From Phaeobacter sp. J2-8 (GTDB taxonomy: Bacteria; Pseudomonadota; Alphaproteobacteria; Rhodobacterales; Rhodobacteraceae), in contig NZ_JALIEC010000015.1 in assembly GCF_022867865.1 (NCBI RefSeq), forward strand, positions 1 through 51,660: 51,660 nucleotides of DNA, given 5' to 3'. This document shows positions 25,090 through 34,124 of the stretch, piece by piece (position 1 is the first letter of the stretch; each line of letters opens with the position of its first letter). The position numbers were made by a program, and so were the translations under genes. The notes under the pieces are model-generated. The model was given only the letters and a program-made list of their open reading frames with translations, made no database searches and was not told the origin of the DNA.

Positions 25090-25821
25090 ATGACATGGAC
25101 TGATCGCCTTACTCTGTTTGAGCCCCTCGACTACATCGCTGTTGCGGTCCTGATCGTGAGCTGGATTGCCATTGGATTGAGGATCGAAAATCCGGGCAAA
25201 CATCCTTCGGTTTCGACCTTGACCACCGAATACCGGCGCGAATGGATGAAACAGATGCTCACCCGCGATCCGCGCATCTTTGACAGCCAGATTCTGAGCA
25301 TCCTTCGCCAAGGGACGGCATTCTTTGCGTCGACCTGCATGATTGCCATCGGCGGTGTGCTTGCATTGATCGGCAATGCCGAGCGGCTGGCGGGTTTGGC
25401 ACAGGATCTGACTCTGGAATCCGACCCGATTGTGGTCTGGGAATTGAAGCTGATTGCCGTCATCCTGCTGGCGATCAATGGCTTCCTCAGCTTTGTCTGG
25501 TCACACCGGCTTTTTGGCTATTGCGCTGTGGTCATGGCCGCGGTTCCCAATGACCCCAACCATCCCGCCGCCCCGACACGCGCCCACAAGGCGGCAGAGC
25601 TGAACATCTCTGGCGCACGGGCATATAACAGGGGATTACGATCAATTTACTTCGCGATGGCGGCCACGGCATGGCTTTTGGGGGCCATTCCGCTCATACT
25701 GGCGGTATTATTCACTCTGGCGGTTTTGTACCGGCGCGAATTTGCCTCGAACTCTCGCGAGGCGCTATTGCTGCCCGAAACCGGCCCTGAACCGAAACCG
25801 GCAAAACACCCGGAGATCTGA
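25090..25821 (+). CDS. DUF599 family membrane protein
   Basis: 243 residues, about four transmembrane segments (LDYIAVAVLIVSWIAIGLRI, FASTCMIAIGGVLALIG, ELKLIAVILLAINGFLSFVW, ATAWLLGAIPLILAVLFTLA). Family signatures are YRREWMKQMLTRDPRIFDSQ and the FNIS-like motif region LNISGARAYNRGLRSIYFAM. Function unknown in the literature I know. Divergent from glcD. The following gene overlaps its stop by one base (TGATG), so the two are co-translated. Confidence 0.88.
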   Translation: MTWTDRLTLFEPLDYIAVAVLIVSWIAIGLRIENPGKHPSVSTLTTEYRREWMKQMLTRDPRIFDSQILSILRQGTAFFASTCMIAIGGVLALIGNAERLAGLAQDLTLESDPIVVWELKLIAVILLAINGFLSFVWSHRLFGYCAVVMAAVPNDPNHPAAPTRAHKAAELNISGARAYNRGLRSIYFAMAATAWLLGAIPLILAVLFTLAVLYRREFASNSREALLLPETGPEPKPAKHPEI

Positions 25822-26213
25822 TGTTTCGTTTTCTTCCGACCCTGGCCCTGCTCGTTTTTCCGGCTCTCTGCTTTCCTGCGGCGGCGATGGCGGGCGACCC
25901 TGAAATCGTCAAAGTCAAAGTGACCAAACCCGACATGGGCTGGCGTTTTGAGGTGACGGTGCGCCACGATGACGCCGGATGGGACCACTATGCCGACGCG
26001 TGGGAGGTGACCGACCTTGACGGCAAGCGGCTTGGCTATCGCAAATTGCACCACCCGCATGAGCATGAGCAACCGTTCACCCGCTCTTTGCGTGGCCTGA
26101 TGATCCCGGATGGCATTCGCGTTGTGTTGGTGCGGGCACATTGTTCCGAACATGGCTGGTCCAGCAACCCGGTTGAGGTCAAACTGTCCCCATCCGGGCG
26201 CGGCAGCTACTAG
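25821..26213 (+). CDS. Conserved periplasmic hypothetical protein
   Basis: 130 residues with a Sec signal (MFRFLPTLALLVFPALCFPA, cleavage near AAAMAG-DP). The mature part is short and His-rich: VTVRHDDAGWDHYADAWEV, KLHHPHEHEQPFTRSL, RAHCSEHGWSS. The histidines and single Cys hint at metal binding, which is inference. The fold looks like a small beta sandwich. It is coupled to the DUF599 gene by a one-base overlap. Confidence 0.8.
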   Translation: MFRFLPTLALLVFPALCFPAAAMAGDPEIVKVKVTKPDMGWRFEVTVRHDDAGWDHYADAWEVTDLDGKRLGYRKLHHPHEHEQPFTRSLRGLMIPDGIRVVLVRAHCSEHGWSSNPVEVKLSPSGRGSY

Positions 26214-26265
26214 CCGGTCGTCCGTTTCCCCGATTTCCGGTTATTTGATGCCGTTGTCCGTAGCA

Positions 26266-26291
26266 AACAGCGCCGTTGCATCCGCGCTGTT
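26266..26291. terminator. Hairpin between convergent genes
   Basis: AACAGCGC (26266-26273) and GCGCTGTT (26284-26291) are perfect 8-bp arms with a 10-base loop, between the stop at 26213 and the convergent stop at 26336. No T run follows on either strand, so termination is plausible but not shown. Confidence 0.4.
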
Positions 26292-26335
26292 CACCGATTT
26301 ATGGGCACATCTGCCGGAAATAACGGCTGGTCAGA

Positions 26336-27274
26336 TCAGAACGCGACCCTGTCGCCACCTTTCAGGTCAAGCATTTCGCGCGCTTCATCCGGTGTCGCGA
26401 CCTCACATCCCAGCGCCTCTACGATCTTGCGAATTTTGGCCACTTGCTGGGCGTTGCTTTCCGCCAGTTTCCCGCGCGAGATAAACAAGCTGTCTTCTAG
26501 CCCGACACGCACGTTGCCGCCCATCTGGCTGGCGGTGGTGCCCAGCGACATCTGCGATCCGCCAGCGCCCAGAACCGACCAGCGGTAATCGTCACCAAAC
26601 AGACGGTCAGCGGTGCGTTTCATGAAGATCAGGTTATCAATCTCGGGGCCGATACCGCCCAGAATGCCAAAGATGAACTGAATGAACACCGGCGCCTTGA
26701 ACAGCCCGATATCCATACAGAATTTCAGGTTATAGAGATGGCCCACATCATAACATTCATGTTCGAACTTGATGTCATGCGGTGCCAGGGTTTCGGCCGC
26801 TTCCTTGATATCGCGAAAGGTGTTGCGGAAAATGTTGCCGTCGGAATTGGCGACATAGTCCTTTTCCCAATCAAATTTCCAATCATCGTCGTTGTAGCGT
26901 TTCGCCAGCGGATGGAACGAGAAGTTCATGCTGCCCATGTTCATAGAGCACATTTCCGGACTGAAGGTCTTGGCCGGAGTGATACGCTCCTGGATCGACA
27001 GTGTCAGCGAACCGCCGGTCGAAATATTCACCACCGCGTCGGTTGCTTGCTTGATCCGGGGCAGGAAGGGCGTGAAATCCTTCACATCAACCGACGGCGC
27101 GCCGGTTTCGTTGTTCCGCGCATGCAGGTGCAGGATCGACGCCCCTGCCTCTGCCGCTTCCATCGCCTGGGTTGCGATATCGTCATAGGTATAGGGCAGC
27201 GCGTCTGACATGGTTGGCGTATGGATTGCCCCGGTGATGGCGCAGGTGATGACCGTCTTTTTCTGGCGTGCCAT
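26336..27274 (-). CDS. Beta-keto acid cleavage enzyme (BKACE, DUF849)
   Basis: 312-residue TIM-barrel enzyme. BKACE enzymes condense a beta-keto acid with acetyl-CoA, releasing acetoacetate and a new acyl-CoA. The zinc-binding HLHARN motif is His49-x-His51, preceded by AITGAIHTPTMS; NISTGGS, FEHECYDVGHLYN and GGIGPEIDNLIFMKR are typical. It is the last of ten minus-strand genes, four bases after livM. The operon also encodes two dehydrogenases able to form a beta-keto acid, so this enzyme is probably the carbon-cleaving step. The exact keto acid is unknown; carnitine-derived 3-dehydrocarnitine is one candidate. Confidence 0.9.
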   Translation of the reverse strand: MARQKKTVITCAITGAIHTPTMSDALPYTYDDIATQAMEAAEAGASILHLHARNNETGAPSVDVKDFTPFLPRIKQATDAVVNISTGGSLTLSIQERITPAKTFSPEMCSMNMGSMNFSFHPLAKRYNDDDWKFDWEKDYVANSDGNIFRNTFRDIKEAAETLAPHDIKFEHECYDVGHLYNLKFCMDIGLFKAPVFIQFIFGILGGIGPEIDNLIFMKRTADRLFGDDYRWSVLGAGGSQMSLGTTASQMGGNVRVGLEDSLFISRGKLAESNAQQVAKIRKIVEALGCEVATPDEAREMLDLKGGDRVAF

Positions 27275-27277
27275 GGA

Positions 27278-28315
27278 TCAGGTTCCTTTGGTTTTGTCTG
27301 TGTTGGCAGGCGCAATGACGCGGTATCCCAGCGGAAAGAGTTGAAGATCGAAACGGCTGCGGATCAGGCCCCAGATCCCTTTGGGCGCTTTCAGCATCAT
27401 CACGATGGCCACCAACCCCAAAACGATCAGATAAATGGTGCCAAGGTCAGCAAGCGTTTCGCGCAGCGCGAAAAACACAAGCGTTCCGATGATCGGGCCC
27501 TCGATTGTGCCAATGCCGCCGATCACCACGATAAAGATCACAAAGGCAGTCCAGTCATTGACGCTAAAGGCGGCATCGGGCGAAATACGCAGCTTTTGCA
27601 GGAAGATCAGGGCGCCGATCATGGCCGTCAGCGCCGAGGTGACCACATAAACGGTGAATTTTGTGCGCCAGATGTCGATCCCGAGGCTGCCGGCCGCCAA
27701 TTCATTGTCCCGGATTGCGGTCAGGGCAAGCCCCTTGCGCGAGCGCAGGAACAGATAAACAGCGGTGATGACCAGAACAGCCGCGCCCAGCGCCAGCCAA
27801 TAGCTCAAGGATTCACGCATCGCGCGTTTCGAGGCGAGGGATTTCACGATCGCCACCGGCAGGGACGACCCCGAACCGCCCCCCAGTGACGAAATCTGGG
27901 CAAAGCCCAACCGAAAGACTTCGGCGATTACCCAGGTTCCGATGGCGAAATAGGCCCCGCGCAGACGGAAGATCAACACAGCAATAGGCACCGAGATCAG
28001 CGCACCAAGCACGCCGGCCATTGCGATGGCCGCAATCGGAGGCAGGCCTGCGAATATGGTCAGGGCAAACAGCATGTAGCCGCCAAACCCGACAAAGGCC
28101 TGCTGCCCAACTGAAACCAGCCCGGCATATCCCGCCATCAGGTTCCACAGTGACGCCAGCGCCAGATAAAGAAACATCTCGCCCAACAGGCGCATGTCGG
28201 CGCGCCCCGCCCACCATGGGGCCGCGATAAGCACAACAAGGACAAGTGCACCAAGGATCGCGGCCATGCGGGCGGCCCCGGAGGTTCGGGTGACGTGGTA
28301 ATCCTGAATATTCAT
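27278..28315 (-). CDS. livM: Branched-chain-type ABC transporter permease LivM
   Basis: 345-residue inner-membrane permease with about eight to nine hydrophobic helices. Signatures: NLMAGYAGLVSVGQQAFVGF, RGAYFAIGTWVIAEVFRLGF, RSRKGLALTAIRDNELAAGS and GGIGTIEGPIIGTLVFFALR. ATG 28315 overlaps the livH stop by four bases. The upstream-extended frame to 28465 lies inside livH and is rejected. Forms the channel with LivH; substrate likely the organic acid or amide that the operon degrades. Confidence 0.95.
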   Translation of the reverse strand: MNIQDYHVTRTSGAARMAAILGALVLVVLIAAPWWAGRADMRLLGEMFLYLALASLWNLMAGYAGLVSVGQQAFVGFGGYMLFALTIFAGLPPIAAIAMAGVLGALISVPIAVLIFRLRGAYFAIGTWVIAEVFRLGFAQISSLGGGSGSSLPVAIVKSLASKRAMRESLSYWLALGAAVLVITAVYLFLRSRKGLALTAIRDNELAAGSLGIDIWRTKFTVYVVTSALTAMIGALIFLQKLRISPDAAFSVNDWTAFVIFIVVIGGIGTIEGPIIGTLVFFALRETLADLGTIYLIVLGLVAIVMMLKAPKGIWGLIRSRFDLQLFPLGYRVIAPANTDKTKGT

Positions 28316-29174
28316 GCCGCGATCCTTGGGAAAAGGCCGTTGGGACGAACGGCGAGGATTAAGAGAAAGGCGATATGCCCGGCCAGAAGCTGCCAGCCGG
28401 GGTCGATCTTGGCGCCGATGGTCTGTGCCACGCCAAGAATGACACCCCCAGCCAATGTGCCCCAAAGATTGCCAAGCCCGCCGATGATCACGGCCTCGAA
28501 GCCAAAGATCAGACGCCCGCCGCCGATCGAGGGGTCAAAGCTGGTGCGGATGCCCAGAAAATCCCGGCAATGGCGGTGACCCCAAGCGCCAGCGCCATGG
28601 CCAGCCCAAAGATATGCCGCCGGTTCAGCCCCATCAGCTGTGCGATATCCTGATTGTCGGATACGGCGCGAAAGGCACGGCCGAGCGCGGTATGATAGAA
28701 GGTCCATTGCAAGCCCCAGATCACCGCGATGGCCACCGCAAAGGTCAGAACCGGCAGCACACCCAGCGTCAGCCCCCCGGCCGAAAAGCTGGCCGTTTCA
28801 AGCGCCCCGGCAGCCATCTTCTGGGGGTCGGCGGAATAGACTTCGAGCAGGGCATTCTGAAGGATCACGCTTAGCCCGAATGTGACCAGAAGCGGCGGCA
28901 AAAGGTCATCCCCCAGGGTTTTGTTCAGCAACCCGCGTTGCAGCGCATACCCGATCAGCGCCATGGTCGGCACGACCAGAACCAAGGCCAGCAAGGGATG
29001 CAGACCGGTGGCGGTGGTGACAGTCAGCCCCAGATAGGCGGCCAGAACGATCAGATCGCCATGGGCAATGTTGACCAGACGCATCACACCAAAGATCAGC
29101 GACAACCCCGCCGCAAACAGGGCATAGAGACCGCCAAGCAGGGTGCCTTGTACAATTGCATTCAGCCAGTCCAT
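28312..29174 (-). CDS. livH: Branched-chain-type ABC transporter permease LivH, frameshifted
   Basis: Second permease, 287 residues when corrected. First frame: GTLLGGLYALFAAGLSLIFG, MRLVNIAHGDLIVLAAYLGL, then AIAGIFWASAPALT and a stop. The next frame continues FLGIRTSFDPSIGGGRLIFG and GLGNLWGTLAGGVILGVAQT, which is the true end. One G is missing on the plus strand near 28557 (CAGAAAA instead of CAGGAAAA), so TTCCTG is read TTCTG. As written the importer would lose its last third, including the EAA loop. Surrounding genes are intact, so an assembly error is more likely than decay. Confidence 0.9.
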
Positions 29175-29175
29175 G

Positions 29176-29883
29176 TCATTCTATCCCGAAATAGGCGCGA
29201 GAGATGTCATCGCGCGAAACCTTGTCCGCGTCGCCTTCCAGCGACACACGACCCTCTTGCAGGCAATACACCCGGCTGCTGACAGACAGCGCCTTGGTGA
29301 TGTCCTGTTCGACAATGATGGCGCTCATGCCCTCGCCGATGATGCCCGGCAGGGCGTCGTAGATGTCCTTGATGATGATCGGGGCCAGCCCGAGGCTGAT
29401 TTCGTCGAACAGGATCAGATCGGGGTTCGCCATCAGCGCACGGCCAATGGCCACCATCTGCTGTTGCCCGCCAGAGAGCGAGGTCGAGGCCTGATCCTTG
29501 CGTTCTTCGAGGATCGGAAACAGCTTGTAGACCGCGTGAATGTCCCAGGGCCCCTTGCGCCCGACCTGTGCGCCAATCATCAGGTTTTCCCGCACCGACA
29601 GCGATGGAAAAAGCTGCCGCCCCTCCGGCACCATCGCCAGCCCCCGCGCGGCGACCTCGTCTGCCCGCAGGCGGCTGATGTCCGTGCCGTGATATTTGAT
29701 CTGGCCGGGACCGTTGCGCAAAAGCCCGGTGATTGACCGCATCAGGGTGGTTTTCCCCGCGCCATTTGCACCGATGATGGCCAGGATTTCGCCTTCGGAA
29801 ACGGCCATGTCGACGCCATAAAGCGCCTGAAAATCCCCGTAATGGGCATCAAGCCCCTGCATCTGAAGAATGGGTTCAGGCAT
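29176..29883 (-). CDS. livF: ABC transporter ATP-binding protein LivF
   Basis: 235-residue cytosolic ATPase of the branched-chain type. Walker A GANGAGKTT, signature LSGGQQQM, Walker B LILFDEISLGLAP, and the LivF-type MVPEGRQLFPSLSVRENL. ATG 29883 overlaps the livG end by eight bases, giving MPEPILQMQGLDAHYG; the longer frame to 29955 is not used. Energises the LivHM importer with LivG. Confidence 0.95.
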   Translation of the reverse strand: MPEPILQMQGLDAHYGDFQALYGVDMAVSEGEILAIIGANGAGKTTLMRSITGLLRNGPGQIKYHGTDISRLRADEVAARGLAMVPEGRQLFPSLSVRENLMIGAQVGRKGPWDIHAVYKLFPILEERKDQASTSLSGGQQQMVAIGRALMANPDLILFDEISLGLAPIIIKDIYDALPGIIGEGMSAIIVEQDITKALSVSSRVYCLQEGRVSLEGDADKVSRDDISRAYFGIE

Positions 29884-30604
29884 CGGCTTCAATCCCCAGA
29901 TAGATTTCTTTGACTTCCGGGCTGTCCATGATCGCCTGTGGGTCGCCCTCGGCAATCTTTCTGCCGAAATCGATCACGATCAGCCGGTCAACCACGGCAA
30001 GCAGCGCATGCACCACATGTTCGATCCAGATGATGGTCACGCCCGAGGCATGGATGTCCTTGATGGTCTGAACCAGCGACCGGCACTCGGCCTCGGTCAG
30101 CCCACCCGCGATTTCGTCAAGCAACAGCAACTTTGGCATCGCACAGAGCGCCCGCGTAAGTTCCAGCCGTTTGCGCCCCAGCAACGTCAGACCGCCGGCC
30201 ATGGTATTGGCCTTTGACAACAGCTCGGTCTTTTCCAACACCTCAAGGCAAAGCTGCTCTGCCTCTGGGCCGCGCAGGCCAGCCGATTGGGTGGCCGCAA
30301 TCATCGCATTTTCAAACACGGTCATATTGGAAAACGGCTGTGGCACCTGAAAGGATCGCGCAATGCCGGAATGGCTGCGTTTTGCCGCGCTCCAGCCGGT
30401 GACGTTCTGCCCGGCAAATTCCACGGTCCCGGCATCGGGTGACACGGTTCCGGTGATCAGGTTGAACATCGACGTCTTGCCAGCCCCGTTCGGGCCGATC
30501 ACGCCCAGTGCTTCGCCTTCGGCCACTTCATAGCTTTGCCCATCGGCAACCTTTACGGCGCCGTAAGCTTTGCAAAGGTTGTCGAGTTTCAGAATGGTGT
30601 TCAT
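29876..30604 (-). CDS. livG: ABC transporter ATP-binding protein LivG
   Basis: 242-residue ATPase, partner of LivF. Walker A GPNGAGKTS, Q-loop region GIARSFQVPQPFSNMTVFEN, signature-region TLLGRKRLELTRAL, Walker B LLLLDEIAGGL. Start at 30604 (MNTILKLDNLCKAYGAVKVA) follows the binding-protein gene by 48 bases. Signature LSGGQ is replaced by the LivG-type GRKRLE form, as normal for this subunit. Confidence 0.95.
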   Translation of the reverse strand: MNTILKLDNLCKAYGAVKVADGQSYEVAEGEALGVIGPNGAGKTSMFNLITGTVSPDAGTVEFAGQNVTGWSAAKRSHSGIARSFQVPQPFSNMTVFENAMIAATQSAGLRGPEAEQLCLEVLEKTELLSKANTMAGGLTLLGRKRLELTRALCAMPKLLLLDEIAGGLTEAECRSLVQTIKDIHASGVTIIWIEHVVHALLAVVDRLIVIDFGRKIAEGDPQAIMDSPEVKEIYLGIEADA

Positions 30605-30652
30605 TCTAGTCCCCTTGGGTGGTGAGCGGTGCAACCGCACCGCTCATACGCA

Positions 30653-31936
30653 TCAGCCAAGCAATTTCAGATCGCCGGTCAACGGAATGTCCGGCGCCGC
30701 CGAATTGGCCACGATCTTCAGATCAAAGGAGTCGCCCTCTTTTTGCCATTGGCCGGCAACCAGCGGCGTCTTGGTGACATTGTTGATCGGGCCATTTGCC
30801 CAGTTCACATTGCCAACAATGGTGTCGAGGTTGGTTCCAGCGATGGCCGCGACGATGGCCTCGGGATCTTCCAGATCTTCGGACCGCTTCATTACATCTG
30901 CCACCACTTCGAACAGCGCGTGTTTAAAGCCGATCGGCTGGGTCCAGGGGCGGCCGGAAGCCGCAGAATAGCCTTCGGCCAGTGCCTTGGACGATGCCCC
31001 CGACAACGAGGACGAGAAGGGATGGTTTGGGGACCACCAAACCTCGGACGACAGACCGTCGCCCCGATCCCCAAGCAATTCAATCACCGACGGGAACAAC
31101 AGCGCCTTGCCGATTGTCACAACTTTGGGGGTGAACCCCTGTTGCGCGGCCTGGCTCCAGAAGGTCGCAAAATCGGGGGCGATCATGTTGCCTGTGACAA
31201 TCTCGCAGCCCGCCGATTTGAATGCGGCGATCTGGTTCGAAAAATCATCCGACGGCGGCTGATAACGGCCCGGATCAATGAGGTCATAGCCCGCTGCGGC
31301 CAGCGGCGTGGGCAGGCCCAGCTCTGGATGGCCCCAGGCGTTGCCGTCCGCGTCGTTCGGAAACAGCCCGCCGACGGTCTTGGCCGCGCCCGATTGCCCC
31401 CACATGTCAAGGAACGCGCCGATCACGTCCTCAAGCCCCCAGAAGAAATGATAGGTCGAGGCGAACCCCTCTCCCGGGACACCATTGCGGCCAAAGAAAT
31501 AAGGCTGCCATGGGCAATCGGTGGTGATGCAGGGCACTTCGTTCACTTCGGCCTGATCGCTGACCGGGTTGACCGTGTCCGGGGTCGAGGCGGCGACGAT
31601 AATATCGACCTCATCCCCCAGAATCAGGTCTGCGGCCACTTCGGCAGCCCGGTTCGGGTTCGACTGGCTGTCCTTCGAGATGATTTCGACATTCCAGCTT
31701 TTGCCGTTGTTTTCGATGCCGCCCGCAAACACCTTTTCGATGCCTGCCAGCACATAATCATCGGCCTCGGCAAATCCTGCCAGGGGTCCGGTGCGGGGGC
31801 TGACATGGCCGATGCGCAACGTGGGGTTGGCGGCATAGGCGCGCGTGGCGCTCAGCAATGCCGGGGTGGCCAATGCGGCTGCGGCCCCTCCCAGGAAACC
31901 GCGCCGGGTTGGGCGTTGTTTGATGATCTTTGACAT
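30653..31936 (-). CDS. ABC transporter substrate-binding protein, branched-chain amino acid type
   Basis: 427-residue periplasmic binding protein (Peripla_BP_6) with a twin-arginine signal (PTRRGFLGGAAAALATPALL, SATRAYA). Mature sequence opens NPTLRIGHVSPRTGPLAGFA and contains ISKDSQSNPNRAAEVAADLI, TPDTVNPVSDQAEVNEVPCI and WWSPNHPFSSSLSG. The ligand pocket is not assignable; this branch binds aromatic or amide compounds and carboxylic acids as often as amino acids. It sits in the middle of the catabolic operon and likely captures its substrate. Confidence 0.93.
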   Translation of the reverse strand: MSKIIKQRPTRRGFLGGAAAALATPALLSATRAYAANPTLRIGHVSPRTGPLAGFAEADDYVLAGIEKVFAGGIENNGKSWNVEIISKDSQSNPNRAAEVAADLILGDEVDIIVAASTPDTVNPVSDQAEVNEVPCITTDCPWQPYFFGRNGVPGEGFASTYHFFWGLEDVIGAFLDMWGQSGAAKTVGGLFPNDADGNAWGHPELGLPTPLAAAGYDLIDPGRYQPPSDDFSNQIAAFKSAGCEIVTGNMIAPDFATFWSQAAQQGFTPKVVTIGKALLFPSVIELLGDRGDGLSSEVWWSPNHPFSSSLSGASSKALAEGYSAASGRPWTQPIGFKHALFEVVADVMKRSEDLEDPEAIVAAIAGTNLDTIVGNVNWANGPINNVTKTPLVAGQWQKEGDSFDLKIVANSAAPDIPLTGDLKLLG

Positions 31937-31975
31937 TTCTTCCTCCCTTTCATCGGCTTTTCGCCGACCAATCGT

Positions 31976-32905
31976 TTAATCGTCGAGAATGGTCCCCAGT
32001 TTGTTCAGATGGCTGGCAACACGCGCACGCACGGCATCAGCGTCTTCTTTGGTCCATTTCCGAAAACCTTCGCCCGATTTCATCCCCAAGCGCCCGTCTT
32101 CGACGAGCTTTGCAAGATAGGGTGACGGTCCTTTGCGGCTTTCGAGGTCGTGCAGAACGTTTTCGTGGATATCGAGCGTCAGGTCGGTGCCAACCAGATC
32201 GGCGTTTTCCAACGGGCCAAGAACGGCAAGGCGGCGACCAAAACAGGACTTTACAACCGTATCGACATCTTCTGCTTCGCAGATCCCGTTTTCGACCAGG
32301 CTCACGGCCTCGCGCCAGAGGGCGTGCTGCAACCGGTTTCCGATGAACCCGGGCACGTCTTTTTCGACCATCACCGGCGTTTTGCCGGCATCGGCCAGCA
32401 GATCAAAGATGGTCTTTGCAACGGTGGGGTCGGTCCATTCGGTTTTGACCACCTCGACCAAGGGGATCATATGTGGCGGATTCCACCAATGGGTGCCCAC
32501 AGCGCGGTTTTTCAACCGCAGCTTCGACATGATCTGCGTGATCGGCATGACAGATGTGTTCGACGCCAGGATACAGCTGTCTGGCGCGTGCTGCTCAACT
32601 TCGGCAAAGATCTGTTGCTTCAGCGCCAGCTTTTCCGGCGCAGCCTCGAACACGACATCCGCCTGCCGCACCGCACCCGCGGTCGAGTTGAACACCTCGA
32701 TCATCTTCATTGCCTTGGCGGCGGTCTTTTCGTCGTCGCCCATGGCCTCCATACTCTGAAGGATGCGATCGACAACCGATGCGCGGGCCTCTTCGAAAGG
32801 ATCGGTGATGGCCACATATTGCCCGGCCTTGGCCAGGGTCAGCGCAATGCCATGCCCCATAAGGCCGGCACCGATCACCGCGATCTGCTGTTTCTTGGCA
32901 ACCAT
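31976..32905 (-). CDS. 3-hydroxyacyl-CoA dehydrogenase family protein (carnitine-dehydrogenase-like)
   Basis: 309-residue NAD-dependent beta-hydroxy acid dehydrogenase. Rossmann loop GAGLMGHGIA (10-19), then FEAAPEKLALKQQIFAEVEQ, ILASNTSVMPITQIMS, GTHWWNPPHMIPLVEVV (catalytic His region) and the C-terminal dimer domain with GFIGNRLQHALWREAVSLVE. Stand-alone rather than fused to enoyl hydratase, which fits small-acid oxidisers (L-carnitine, 3-hydroxybutyrate, gulonate) rather than fatty acid oxidation. In this operon it would make the beta-keto acid for BKACE. Confidence 0.9.
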   Translation of the reverse strand: MVAKKQQIAVIGAGLMGHGIALTLAKAGQYVAITDPFEEARASVVDRILQSMEAMGDDEKTAAKAMKMIEVFNSTAGAVRQADVVFEAAPEKLALKQQIFAEVEQHAPDSCILASNTSVMPITQIMSKLRLKNRAVGTHWWNPPHMIPLVEVVKTEWTDPTVAKTIFDLLADAGKTPVMVEKDVPGFIGNRLQHALWREAVSLVENGICEAEDVDTVVKSCFGRRLAVLGPLENADLVGTDLTLDIHENVLHDLESRKGPSPYLAKLVEDGRLGMKSGEGFRKWTKEDADAVRARVASHLNKLGTILDD

Positions 32906-32908
32906 GCT

Positions 32909-33703
32909 TCAGCCCGCCGTATAGCCACCGTCAGCATACAGAATATGCCCGGTGTAAAAATCAGAGGCTTTTGAGGCCAGGAACAACAAGGGGCCGGCGA
33001 GGTCTTCGGGTTCGCCAAGACGGCCCTTGGGCACACGGGCCAGGAAACCATCCCTGACCTTCTTTGCCTCGTCCGTGTCGGCGAACATCCAGGCGGTCAA
33101 AGGCGACCGGAACACGGTCGGCGCGATGGCATTCACGGTGATGCCGGACGGCCCCAATTCACATCCCAACGCCTTTGTCAGACCGTCGGTCGCGGCCTTG
33201 GACGCGCAATAGGCGGTATAACCGGCCGGATGTCCCAAAAGCCCCCTTGCAGAGGAGACCAGAACAATCTTGCCGCTGCCCTGCTGTTTCATCTGTCCCG
33301 CGGCGGCACGGGACAACAGCCAGGTTTGATTGACGTTGGCATCCATGACCGATTGAAAGGTTTCGGGCGTCATGTCGTTGATCAGCGCGACTTTGTTCAT
33401 CCCCGAGGCCACCACCAGAATATCCAGCCGGCCATAAGCTTCGACCGCTTGGGCGACCAACCCGTTACAGATGTCTTCATCCGTGGGGCGGGTGTTGATG
33501 GCGGTCACCTCTGCGCCCATGCTGCGGCATTCGCCGGCAATCTCGTCCAGCGCGGTCTGGTTGCCGGCAACCAGCACCAGCTTGCAGCCGGCACCGGCCA
33601 AAATGCGCGCCGCGACCATCCCGAATGCGCCAGAGGCCCCGGTGATCAAGGCGGTGTTGTCTTTGACGTCGAACATGGACAGTGGGTTTTGCATGACATT
33701 CAT
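32909..33703 (-). CDS. Short-chain dehydrogenase/reductase
   Basis: 264 residues of classical SDR: cofactor loop TGASGAFGMVAARIL near residue 20, NVNQTWLLSRAAAGQM, catalytic Ser in VLVSSARG and Tyr/Lys in YTAYCASKAATDGL. Start 33703 and stop 32909 leave three bases to each neighbour. Interconverts an alcohol and a ketone with NAD(P). A second dehydrogenase besides the adjacent hydroxyacyl-CoA-type enzyme suggests two oxidations or two stereoisomers. Confidence 0.92.
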   Translation of the reverse strand: MNVMQNPLSMFDVKDNTALITGASGAFGMVAARILAGAGCKLVLVAGNQTALDEIAGECRSMGAEVTAINTRPTDEDICNGLVAQAVEAYGRLDILVVASGMNKVALINDMTPETFQSVMDANVNQTWLLSRAAAGQMKQQGSGKIVLVSSARGLLGHPAGYTAYCASKAATDGLTKALGCELGPSGITVNAIAPTVFRSPLTAWMFADTDEAKKVRDGFLARVPKGRLGEPEDLAGPLLFLASKASDFYTGHILYADGGYTAG

Positions 33704-33706
33704 AAG

Positions 33707-34051
33707 TCAGGCCTCCGCAGGATAGGGGATGACAACCAGCATCTTGCTGGTCAGGTTCGTCCGGTTTTCCAAAAGGCGGATTTCGCCGGCTGGAATGGTG
33801 CAGCTGTCCAATGGGCCCAGAACGGTCGCTTCGCCGTCGATGGTCACTGTCATCTCGCCCTCGAGCACGACGTAAACCTTTTCAAACGGTGTGGAATCCG
33901 GCCCCGCGCCGCCACCGGGAAGGAATTGACTGAACCCAACCCATTGGTTGGTTGGCCCGCCTTCCTCAAACCCCTGCAATCGAAGTCCGTGACAGCCGAA
34001 ATGATTTGCGGCCTCATAAGGCTGGGCATCGTGAAAGCGTTTAAGGTGCAT
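33707..34051 (-). CDS. Cupin-domain protein
   Basis: 114-residue single cupin: FLPGGGAGPDSTPFEKVYVV is motif 1 region and LGPLDSCTIPAGEIRLLEN is motif 2 region. Metal-ligand histidines of motif 1 are largely replaced (no clear G-x5-HxH), so it may bind a ligand rather than act as a dioxygenase. It sits between the cyclase gene and the SDR gene, three bases from the latter. It may be an isomerase, a lyase-like step or a binding accessory. Confidence 0.8.
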   Translation of the reverse strand: MHLKRFHDAQPYEAANHFGCHGLRLQGFEEGGPTNQWVGFSQFLPGGGAGPDSTPFEKVYVVLEGEMTVTIDGEATVLGPLDSCTIPAGEIRLLENRTNLTSKMLVVIPYPAEA

Positions 34052-34124
34052 GGAAATCTCCTCGGGCGTGTCGGAAGTGGGGCTGAAAATGGTCGCCGGT
34101 CCCCCGGCGACCAGTCAGGGAGGA

